64,000 nucleotides of DNA from Hirundichthys speculiger (lineage: Eukaryota > Chordata > Actinopteri > Beloniformes > Exocoetidae), in NCBI GenBank assembly GCA_018398805.1, contig JAGFBZ010000814.1, forward strand, positions 4,139,001 through 4,203,000. Direction: 5' to 3'. The notes beneath the pieces were generated by a model that saw only the letters and a list, made by a program, of their open reading frames with translations, was not told the origin of the DNA and did not search any database. The translations under genes and the position numbers were made by a program. Below, one piece after another: positions 1 through 7,603 of this stretch (its first letter is position 1; each line of letters opens with the position of its first letter).

Positions 1-234
1 GTTCGTTCCGAGGTCGTTTACCATTTAGTCTCTGTTGCTCTCTTCTCCTCTTCTCGAGCAACGGTTCATTAGCTTTGGTCTTGGTCTGGATTCTTCGTGA
101 TCTTCTGCTATGCGGTCCTGCACGCTGGACTCTTAGGGGAGGGATGGTCCCCTCAACCCACTTAGCCGTCGTTAACTTCACTCCAGTCCAAGGTCTTCTT
201 TCTCCTCCGATTAGGTTCCTTTCTTCACTCAATG

Positions 235-511
235 CAGTTTCTTCAGCCCTCTCTCGTCTCAGAGAGCCCAGGTCATAGTTCTTATAACGCAGTTTCTTCA
301 GCCCTCTCTCGTCTCAGAGAGCCAAGGTCATAGTCCTCATAACCCAGTTTCTTCAGCCCTCTCTCGTCTCAGAGAGCTGAGGTTGTTTCTCTTATAATGC
401 AGGTTCTTCAGCCCTCTCTCGTCTCAGAGAGCCGAGGTCATTCTTCTTATAATTCAATTTCTTCAGCCCTCTCTCGTCTCAGAGAGAGCTGAGGTCGTTT
501 CTCTTATCACC
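235..511 (-). repeat. 55-bp minisatellite, five units
   Basis: Units start at 235, 290, 345, 400 and 455. The first four are exactly 55 bp and the last is 57 bp (extra GA). Each carries the core CTTCAGCCCTCTCTCGTCTC followed by AGAGAGC. CTCTCT and AGAGAG flank a short centre, so every unit can form a small hairpin on either strand. The unit length is not a multiple of three and stops occur, so it is not coding. It lies downstream of integrase in element sense. Confidence 0.9.
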
Positions 512-672
512 ATCCCTTCATCAGTGGCTAGTCTGACATGGGATGGCGGGGGTCCTCTGCCACTAGCCATCTTCGGTTCCTGGTTCCTTCTAGCTTGAAA
601 TCGGCAGTTGCTCCACTCTCTGGATCCCTCTCCTCTTCAGTAACTTCCTATTACCGTCTAATATCTGCCGAA
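512..672. other. Unassigned 3' ERV flank
   Basis: The sequence between the minisatellite and the integrase remnant, and likewise 1-234, shows no recognisable envelope or LTR motif. It is assumed to be ERV interior because no boundary is seen. Confidence 0.4.
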
Positions 673-1136
673 CTATGTTGGTTTTCTTCTCCATGGCTTT
701 CCCTGCCCCATAACCCAACATAGAGCGCACACACCAACAGGTATTCCTCTCTTTTCTTCCCTGTTATCTCCATAACACGGTACTTCTGATGGTCCGGCCT
801 TCAACCCATTCCTCTTCTCCCTGCATTGTATTGCCCTCACACAACGCAGTTTCGCAGAACATGGCGTATCTGGCTTCAGGCGATCCAGAGCTGTTGCCTC
901 TCCAATTCCCTCCATGTGGGGAGCGTGCCTACATGACCCAGCGCTCCCTGCGCGGCCAGTACCACCTCCCTCACATCTCCTGTTGGGACCACCCGGCCTC
1001 TAGGTGTCCTGTCCCATTTCTCCATCACGACAAAGACAAGTCTTCTCTCTTGTACGTAGCGGTCCACTTCCTTGTTTCCCCGCCCGTGTGTTCCTTCTTC
1101 GGCATGTGCCCTTTGCCGCAGCACATCCAATTCCAT
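673..1136 (-). pseudogene. Integrase remnant (zinc-binding and start of core)
   Basis: The piece ALGHVGTLPTWRELERQQLW, upstream of a stop at 876-878, fits the N-terminal HHCC zinc domain of retroviral integrase. The His of 'LGH' is kept, but the first His position appears to be Gln. Past the stop the same frame carries a Cys-x2 position whose second Cys is a TGA. A hydrophobic strand (EEYLLVCALYV) like that bearing the first catalytic Asp of the core follows. Several stops and lost ligands make it non-functional. Integrase would insert the DNA copy into host chromosomes. Confidence 0.6.
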
Positions 1137-1149
1137 GTTCAGCCATAAC

Positions 1150-1424
1150 TCAGCTATCTATGTTTTTTCCTTTTCTCTCCTAAATCATGGTGAGCTAATG
1201 TTCTACTTTTAGCTCCTTTGAACCCATTTGCCTCACAGATAGCGATATCTTCCGTCTCACTTCAATTATCTCACCAATACAGAGACACCATACCCCCTCC
1301 TTCGTTTCACACCTTCAGCACAGCGTCATCATCCTCACCACTCACCTTCATCAGCAACCTCACCTCCGCTAGCAACCTCACCCCCACTAGCAACCTCGCC
1401 ATGAGACTCCCGGGTTCCAGTCTT
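1150..1424 (-). other. Unassigned ERV interior with short repeats
   Basis: The stretch lies between the RT and integrase remnants and holds no recognisable pol motif. Near 1350-1400 (plus strand) AGCAACCTC occurs three times at about 18-bp spacing, a small tandem repeat. It is probably decayed pol or sequence gained after the internal deletion. Confidence 0.5.
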
Positions 1425-1673
1425 TCAGCTGCATGAATGGCCCTCTTCAGGCCTTTCAGAGGCCTTTGGTCGACGGCCGTCCAGGCTCAGCTGCCGAAAC
1501 TCTTCTTTCTTCTCAGACTTGAACTTCTTAACCTGCAGAGTCTCCAGAGACCCCTGTGGGTGGATGAGGCCCGCCTGATTGGTGGTTGAGTGTCGGTTGA
1601 GGGCCTTAACGTTGATCACCGGTCTCCAGCCTGATCCAGGAGGGTCGTTGTCTCCTCTGTCCTTGGCGGACAA
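1425..1673 (-). pseudogene. Reverse transcriptase start fragment
   Basis: The string SGWRPVINVKALNRH (about 1590-1638) matches the conserved 'RPVI..K.LN' motif at the start of the fingers region of retroviral/LTR-type reverse transcriptase. The following residues do not continue into the expected helix or the first catalytic-Asp strand, so the frame is broken soon after. No YxDD motif is found between here and the integrase remnant, which implies that most of RT and RNase H has been deleted. Confidence 0.65.
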
Positions 1674-1844
1674 TCACTTAGTTGGCCGGTCACTCTTACC
1701 ATCCGTTTACTGGCTGTTGTTTCTACTCGGGTTGGTTCTATACGAACTGACCTTGACTGCAGCAGATTCCACCGCTTCTTCACAGAGGCCCCCATTCTTT
1801 CTGGGTTTCTTCAATTCTCTTACTATAATCAGATTTTTTCGGGC

Positions 1845-2078
1845 CTAGTACCCACACCATTCCTTTCCACGCTTCAATTGGCACCTCTTTGATGGTTCCG
1901 GTGACAATTTGGATCTTCGGGTGGGGAGGGGGTGTCCTACTGTCTCAAGGCTCCTGCGGGTCATCGACACCTCAGCTCCAGTGTCCACCAGATATGGGAT
2001 TCCGTCCACCTTAGCGTAGATTTCGTCCCTCTTCCAGTAGGCCTCTCCCAGAGCGACCCGCGCCTTCAAACCCCTCAT
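1845..2078 (-). pseudogene. Retroviral-type aspartic protease (pro), frameshifted
   Basis: The active-site motif YLVDTGAEVSM is present, with DTGA at 1974-1985. It is preceded by a typical strand ending in VDGIP. Aspartic proteases of this family act as dimers, one DTGA from each chain, to cut Gag and Gag-Pol. The frame is -1 relative to gag and its ATG overlaps the gag stop. After about residue 50 the sequence stops looking like a protease, while the neighbouring frame on the same strand becomes protease-like and stays open past 1845. This suggests a small indel at roughly 1900-1920. The copy is not functional as it stands. Confidence 0.8.
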
Positions 2079-3826
2079 TTCCGGGGCCCCCCCGCTGCCT
2101 TACGGGCAACCCGGAGGGCCTCCTTCTGCTCTGGTGTCAACTTGCTGTACTCCTCAGCTGGCAGATAATCACCCTTCTTAGGCTCTCCGTCTGCCCCCCG
2201 GGACTGATAGGATGGGGGTGGGCTACGTGAGGGTTGGGGTCGGCTTTGATGGTCCTGCTTAGCCCCTTTGGTCAGATCGGCCTCACACTGGGCCAGGAAC
2301 GATTCTTCATCTCTCAGGTCCTCCAGCACAACATGGTTATGAAGAGTGTACCCTTTCCTGATGCCTCTGGTCTTCATGGTCCCCCAACTCAGGTCTTGGG
2401 GCCTTCTTAGGGTTCCCATCTTCACGTTGGCGAACTCCAGCGGCTTCTTCTTTCCCTGGCCTCTCGTCATCTTCCCCGACGGCGGTGGTGACTCCTGTCG
2501 AGGACTTACCTTCGTCGCTATCTTCACCTCAGGTGGGGTCTTCGCTGTCACGCTCTTACCTTCGTCTCCTCGACTTCTCATCACGGCAGGCAGGGCCCTC
2601 GGCGAATCATCCCACAAGAAGCGAAACTCCACCCGGCCCGGTGCCGGGGTTCCGGGTCTAACTTCTTCCGCCCTTCCCTCCGGGGACACATTTCCTGTTC
2701 TTAACCCATTAACGCTTATCATCACCCTCCTGGCTGCTATCTCCTTCGCCTTCCCCAGACCCCGTTCCAGGGCCTCTATCATCACCGGCAGGTACTCCTT
2801 CATTCCTGGACCTCCCTGATGTTGGTCAATTCTCACATGAACTATAGCATAATGGGGCAGATGTCCCCCACTTGCCATGCCTACCCCCGTCCGGGTTATA
2901 TTGAGTCGCCTGACTTCCTGCCTATAGCCCTCTCCGGCCTTCCATAGCTGATCTCTCACCTCAGCATGGTGGGCCTCCCCTTTAGCATCGGTAAAGATTA
3001 TCAGGGCATCACTGCTGACCCCCCCGATGCTCCCTATGTAGCTATAGGCCCGGGCTCCATTCCTCAGGGTTACTCTCTTCGCCTCTGGGGGCACCATTTC
3101 AAGGTCCGGGGCGATCTCTTCTATAGGGGAAAAGGAGGGCCAAGTTGGGGGAACACGCCTATGTTTCAACCCTGGGGATTCCTCTGCCGTCTTTTCTTGT
3201 CGTCCTTTTGGTGGCGGGGATTCGGATGAGTGCCTCTCCGTTTTTACGGTCCGCTTCCTTGGTGGGGGCGACCCCACTGAGGGCTCATCACCACCCCAGT
3301 TCTTTTTCTCTGTATCTTCTTGGCTAGGTCCATCCCCGAGCGGTATCTGGCGAAAATCCAGGTCCATCTCTTCTACACAACTCCGTATCAATGGTGTGGG
3401 CGTGGTCTGCTGTTCATCCAATTCTTCCTCCATACTGAGGCTTGGTTCAGTTGGTTTCTTTCCCTTCGTCTGACTCTGGGCCATTTCTGGCCGATCCTGG
3501 GTCCTTTCTTGTGGGTCTTCAGCCCCTCCTATATCCACCATCCTGACTTCCCTCAGCCGGTTAGGTGGGGGCTCAGAGGCGTAGCTCTGCACCTCAGATC
3601 CCTCTTCTACTTCCTCAAGGTCGCTACCTAAGAGCTCGCTCTGCCCTAAGCCCTGAGTTAACCTATCTCGGTCCTCCTGGGCTTGTCTCTTCTGCTCCTC
3701 TGCTTTCCCAGACGGCGAGGCCGTCCCATGGGGCTTGGTCTCTGCAGTCCTCGGTCCCAACCCTGGGTCATCCTCTTCTGGGCTAAGGTTCTTCTGCCCT
3801 GTCGCCATTTTTCTCATTCTTCTCAT
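2075..3826 (-). CDS. Gag-position ORF with macro-domain-like core
   Basis: This is an intact 583-residue frame in the gag position. The first Met (MRRMRK...) is at 3826, and a second likely start, Met7 (MATGQK), is at 3808. Residues 1-235 look disordered: rich in E, P, S, K and Q, with SPPP motifs near 186 and 203. Residues about 250-385 look folded and macro-domain-like. A stretch with WDD near 405 follows, then a basic, proline-rich tail to 583. There is no N-terminal MG myristoylation signal, no CCHC zinc knuckle and no obvious capsid major homology region, all of which a standard orthoretroviral Gag would have. The stop TGA overlaps the ATG of the protease frame as ATGA, and the protease lies in the -1 frame. 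Its intactness beside a decayed pol may mean a young insertion, selection, or chance. It could instead be an accessory protein that replaced gag. Confidence 0.7.
   Translation of the reverse strand: MRRMRKMATGQKNLSPEEDDPGLGPRTAETKPHGTASPSGKAEEQKRQAQEDRDRLTQGLGQSELLGSDLEEVEEGSEVQSYASEPPPNRLREVRMVDIGGAEDPQERTQDRPEMAQSQTKGKKPTEPSLSMEEELDEQQTTPTPLIRSCVEEMDLDFRQIPLGDGPSQEDTEKKNWGGDEPSVGSPPPRKRTVKTERHSSESPPPKGRQEKTAEESPGLKHRRVPPTWPSFSPIEEIAPDLEMVPPEAKRVTLRNGARAYSYIGSIGGVSSDALIIFTDAKGEAHHAEVRDQLWKAGEGYRQEVRRLNITRTGVGMASGGHLPHYAIVHVRIDQHQGGPGMKEYLPVMIEALERGLGKAKEIAARRVMISVNGLRTGNVSPEGRAEEVRPGTPAPGRVEFRFLWDDSPRALPAVMRSRGDEGKSVTAKTPPEVKIATKVSPRQESPPPSGKMTRGQGKKKPLEFANVKMGTLRRPQDLSWGTMKTRGIRKGYTLHNHVVLEDLRDEESFLAQCEADLTKGAKQDHQSRPQPSRSPPPSYQSRGADGEPKKGDYLPAEEYSKLTPEQKEALRVARKAAGGPRK
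2087..2093 (-). promoter_or_regulatory. Candidate -1 frameshift slip site (G GGG GGG)
   Basis: Seven consecutive G in element sense are divided G|GGG|GGG in the gag frame, ten bases before the gag stop. A -1 slip there re-pairs perfectly and enters the protease frame. Retroviruses commonly join gag to pro this way, but homopolymer-G sites are not the classic type. Termination-reinitiation through the ATGA overlap is an alternative. Confidence 0.35.
2693..3073 (-). other. Macro-domain-like segment (residues ~252-378)
   Basis: The order of motifs follows the macro fold. A hydrophobic strand before SDALIIFTDA stands where DAIVNAAN normally lies. A helix containing RDQLWKAGEGYRQEV stands where the 'AI..AAG..L..E' helix lies. 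GMASGGHLPHYAIVHV stands where 'G.AV.T.GGNLPARYVIHAV' lies. A long helix containing EALERGLGKAKEI is followed by the strand ARRVMISVNGLRTGN, in place of '.SIAFPALGTG'. The ADP-ribose-contacting Asn-Ala-Ala-Asn motif and the GGG(V/I) loop are not conserved, so catalytic or binding activity cannot be assumed. The call is by pattern only. Confidence 0.55.
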
Positions 3827-4126
3827 TCTTCTCTGTCTTTGTCTGATCGAGTCGTCTGTTCCTTAAAGCCTCCCTTAGGTACCAAATTCGGGGTCAGGGA
3901 TAAAGTTCAGACTGGTTGGCTATTCTACGCAGTCTTGGGATTTCCTCTAGAAATTCTCCGTCGACCTTCGCTCCTCTTCAATCCCGCTTGCTCCCTGCAA
4001 TTACTGCGGGCTGCTCGGCCCCCCCTCGCTTTGTCCTCACGAGGGGAGTCGATCTTCCGTGCCTGCGCAGGCTCCCTCCTGCTGCACACTTTTTAGATTA
4101 GTTGGACCTGAAACTCACTTTTTCAG

Positions 4127-4144
4127 GTCCCTGTTCGGGCGCCA
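4127..4144 (-). other. Primer-binding site, tRNA-Lys3 type
   Basis: The minus strand reads TGGCGCCCGAACAGGGAC, the 18-nt complement of the 3' end of tRNA-Lys3 used by lentiviruses and some other retroviruses. It begins two bases (TT) inside the LTR end. This fixes element orientation and the inner LTR boundary. Confidence 0.93.
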
Positions 4145-4146
4145 AA

Positions 4147-4441
4147 TGTAAAATCCCCCAGTTTTGGTTCAGTCTCTGACTAGCAGAGTCTGTCACCGGG
4201 ACCAGCTCTCCATCCTACGGGTAAGAAGTTGCGGTCTAGGAGAGGTTCCTCACTAGATTTCCTCAACTTATTTAAGCTGGTGTCGAGAAGATACGCCTAG
4301 CTCTCACTGCCTACTTCCAAACGTATGCCCCGCTCACTCCAATAACTGTCCTTCAGAGGAATAGCCGGGTGGCTCGAAGTCCAGCTATCGGTCACGTCTG
4401 TTAACGGCAGCTCTTCTCTCACGATCTGGGCTCTTGTTACA
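4147..4441 (-). repeat. 5' LTR of the endogenous retrovirus
   Basis: In element sense the segment starts TGTAACAAG (at 4441) and ends GATTTTACA (at 4147). This gives TG...CA termini inside the 5-bp inverted repeat TGTAA/TTACA, and the inner end lies two bases before the primer-binding site. Length is 295 bp. An AT-rich CTTAAATAAG (plus 4267-4276) near the middle is the only TATA-like or poly(A)-like box I see; no perfect AATAAA is present. The outer boundary rests on the short inverted repeat alone, because the partner LTR is outside the window. Confidence 0.75.
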
Positions 4442-4843
4442 GGCTAGGAAAACTTTAGCGGCTCGGACAGCGAGCCTCAGGGACAATTTGACAAAAATGT
4501 GGCTAAAATAACCCATAAGAACCTATGTGTTAGTGCAGAGGCATAAACAAGTCTTCAGAATTCTGAATACAGATGTAATGTCCGCAACGACGTCTTATGA
4601 CAGTTTTTATATTTATTAAAGCAGATTAGCAAGGTTAAGCAACAGCATTGGTGTTTGAAGGGATATTTTCTTTCTTTTTCTTTCATCTTCACTTTTTTTG
4701 TATTGTATTTTGTGATTTTAATTTGACTGCTAAATATTCATGCAGTGTTTTGTCCGTGACAGCCTCGCAATCTCCTGGGCTTTCTCACTGTGTGATGAAG
4801 ATGAGCTATTCTCTGTATTTTTCTGACTGTTTTTCCCTTGCTC

Positions 4844-4846
<3 letters not shown>

Positions 4847-4910
<64 letters not shown>
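4847..4910. repeat. (CT)n microsatellite
   Basis: About 64 bp of uninterrupted CT dinucleotide. Confidence 0.98.
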
Positions 4911-4914
<4 letters not shown>

Positions 4915-5966
4915 ATCTGTGTGTGCTCATACATGCATGTGCAAGTGTGAGTACGTGCACAGAACTCAGTGAGCATCCAACTGCTTTCTTTTATGTGCTG
5001 TCCTTGTCGTGTTAAAATCCTTTTGCGAACATGCATATACACTATGTGCATGTATAAATACATGACACACTCGATGTATTATGAGGAAAATAACATCAAA
5101 ACAGAATTTGTGTTCACTTTTGGTGACAGGGTTTTTAAATATGTCCCCTGGCAGGTTTCCCTTGAGGGCATCCCAGTTTCTGTTGTGCATTGGTGTCAAA
5201 CTCCCCTTTACCTCTCCTGTCCTGACAATAAAACACACTTATATATTTATTTACTACCTTCAATCTCTCACTTGCATCTGTAACTGTGTAACAATATATC
5301 GGTAGATTTTCTCTAATCATTGATAATAATTTTTTAAAAAGTCTGTTCAATGTTTTTTGGATTTTGGCATAACAATATTCTTTAGAAGGAATATACTTCA
5401 GACTTGTCAGGTTTTTATCCAGAAAGACTCAAATTCCTCCCTATTTACTGACATGCATTCCTAAGACTAACACATTAATTAAAGCAGCGATAATGCATTT
5501 CTTTGTAGTTGTAGAAGTGTACTTCCTTATCCATAAGCGTACAAGCACTTGTACCCATACGTCTATGTGCATATATATACATATGCACATTTTTTTTCTT
5601 AATTGAAGAATAAGTGGTCCAGTAGAATGGGATGGGAGGTGTGTGCGCATGAGCTGGCGAGTGGTGAGCAAAGTGGGATGAACCATTTGACACTCAAGAA
5701 GACTCAGAGAAAACAAGCTGTCTCTGGGTTAATTACTACTCCCCTTTGCAGTTAATAAATACATTTCTGATCAACCACATCAAAAAGGCCCAACATTAAT
5801 TTCTCCTGCCTGCTCCCCTTGCTGTGGAGCATTTCAGCTCCCGTTTAGAGCGCTCAAGTGTTTCAGTGCAATTTGATTCTTTTAAAACACTTCACAGTGT
5901 GTACTGACTAATTATAGATACATCAAAGAGTAACTAACTGCCTTTGAATGAGAGTGCGAGAGTGCA

Positions 5967-5990
5967 AGAGAGAGAGAGAGAGAGAGAGAG
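5967..5990. repeat. (GA)n microsatellite
   Basis: About 24 bp of GA dinucleotide. Confidence 0.95.
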
Positions 5991-7213
5991 GCAGGCTCAG
6001 GCTTCAGGGGAAGGCACCTCGCTCTGTCTCCATTTTGCCTCTACCTTTTCCACTCTGTATCATTCCTAAGTTATCACAGAATCTATCCATCCATCTATGT
6101 TCAATGCTTTTCCTCTCATCATCTCTCTCTTAGTGTCTAGTCTCCTCTGACATCTGCTTTCATGCTTGGCCAACCTGTTCCTTCTTGCTGCTTCCTCTCT
6201 GCTCTCTCAGCTGTACAGTTCGATAGGAACATGGATCATTTTCTCTCAGTCATTCTACTGAGTTTTTTTTTTTAACCCATCATCCTGAAGTCCCTACAAA
6301 GTATATAGAGTATTAGGGTGTCTTTGAGTTTCCCTTCTTCTTCTGTCTTAATTTCTTACACAGTGCATACATATTACATTAACATGCTTGTTTGAGTTCT
6401 GGGTTTGTTATTATTTGTTAGAATCCCATGGGCAGCACAACACATAATAAAGGGAGAGAAGGCCAGGCTCAGAACAAGGGCCCTGCACTCTTCTTTCTCT
6501 GCCCTCACCTTTCTTTTCATCTTTCTTCATTGCTGGGAGTTAGGTGGTGGACTTAAAGTGTAAGTGCTGGTGGTTGTGTTGAGAAAGAATTGCCAAGCCT
6601 TTGAAATGTGCTTTCTTATTGGATATTCAGTCGATCACATCCATTTTCCATAATAAAGTGAACAAAGCTTCATGTGTTGATACTCAGGTGTTATCTCTTT
6701 TAGTGTATCTCATTGTTTGAAAACAATCCATTTTTGGAAGCCTCTTTTTTATTTTATTTATTTACTTTTTTCCTCCTTTAGATGCCTTAATTTGATTGCT
6801 GGGCCAAGGTCAGGGCAGAATACCCAAATACTGCTTTGTTGTTTAAAAAGTTTTTAATTCCTCAAGCTTCGTAATTATTTCCAAGTTTACAAGGAAATAT
6901 ATTGGTTTTCACATGCAAACTATGCATAGTACTTTTATGGTTTGCTGCACCAAGGTTTCCCTTTCATGAGCAAATAATTAGTTAATAGTACATTATAAAG
7001 GTGTGAACATCAGGTGATTGTCCTGCAAACGTCTCCCTCAGAACAAGCATCCATGTTGTTCCTTTTCTCCTTGTCTTTTTTGTCCATTTTTTTTTTTTCT
7101 TAGCACAGTCAGTCACAGAAACAATGACTCTTATGCATTGTAACTGTTTGTAATTCCTTGAGTTGAATACATTTTCTGGATTTCCAAATCCTCCCAACCC
7201 ATAAACTAGAAAA

Positions 7214-7603
7214 GCACTCTCAGAGTGCAGACCTCCACCAAGTGCAAGAATTCTCCCATATAGCGATTAACAGATTGCGATAAAATCTGCGTTCTGGATC
7301 AGATCCGGATCAGCCTTTGAAATTTGATAGAGGTTCACATTGTCAATCCCAGAGTCAAATTTCATGAGTTTTGGACAATAATTGACGGAGATATTGAGAA
7401 ACAAAATTTTTGGCCTCATTGACCACAATGTCATCGAAAATTTGAAAGTGATCCAGAATCCAGGATTTCTTCCGGATCACACCCAAAATGAAGTCAGTTC
7501 TTCCTTTTCACATTTCCTACAACTCCTGAAAATTTCATCAAAATCCATCCATAACTTTTTGAGTTATAAACACCGGCAAAAACATAACCTCCTTGGCGGA
7601 GGT
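7214..7603. repeat. Dispersed repeat with inverted ends (ACCTCCxCCAAG)
   Basis: ACCTCCACCAAG at 7231-7242 and CTTGGCGGAGGT at 7592-7603 are inverted copies with one mismatch. The interior carries 'GGATCAGATCCGGATCA', 'TTTGGACAATAATTGACGG' and 'AAATCCATCCATAACTTTTTGAGTTATAAACACCGGC'-type phrases that I recognise as a widely dispersed repeat in fish and invertebrate genomes. The left edge also has the perfect palindrome GCACTCTCAGAGTGC (7214-7228). It has no coding capacity and its class is not certain. Confidence 0.6.

Larger units (their letters stand above)
1..4441 (-). mobile_element. Endogenous retrovirus / LTR retrotransposon, 5' part, pol decayed
   Basis: Read on the minus strand the order is LTR (4441-4147), tRNA-Lys-type primer-binding site, leader (4126-3827), a long gag-position frame, an aspartic protease with its DTGA motif, a short reverse transcriptase piece, an integrase remnant and a 55-bp minisatellite. 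The window ends before any 3' LTR, so length and target duplication cannot be read. Protease and the RT start lie only about 200 bp apart, and RT start and integrase about 500 bp apart. Most of RT and RNase H is therefore missing, which implies one or more large internal deletions in pol. The gag-position frame is intact over 1.75 kb while pol is riddled with stops and shifts. No envelope-like frame is recognised in 1-690. Family assignment beyond 'LTR element with retroviral-type PBS' is uncertain. Confidence 0.85.
4442..7213. other. No gene seen; microsatellites
   Basis: AT-rich sequence with a (CT)n at 4847-4910 and a (GA)n at 5967-5990. Short open frames here are low-complexity. The block 5790-5930 is less repetitive and could be a conserved non-coding element, but nothing proves it. 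Confidence 0.7.

Noticed and set aside
1..672. Envelope gene at the 3' end of the ERV
   Set aside because: No signal peptide, furin-type site, CxxC or fusion-type hydrophobic segment in a coherent frame; a minisatellite occupies much of it.
789..1148. 119-codon plus-strand frame
   Set aside because: Antisense shadow of the minus-strand integrase remnant.
2693..2760. Zinc knuckle in the gag-position protein
   Set aside because: The 583-residue frame has only two Cys and no C-x2-C-x4-H-x4-C pattern.
4648..5063. Open frames over the (CT)n tract on both strands
   Set aside because: They are poly-Ser-Leu or poly-Arg-Glu translations of a dinucleotide repeat.
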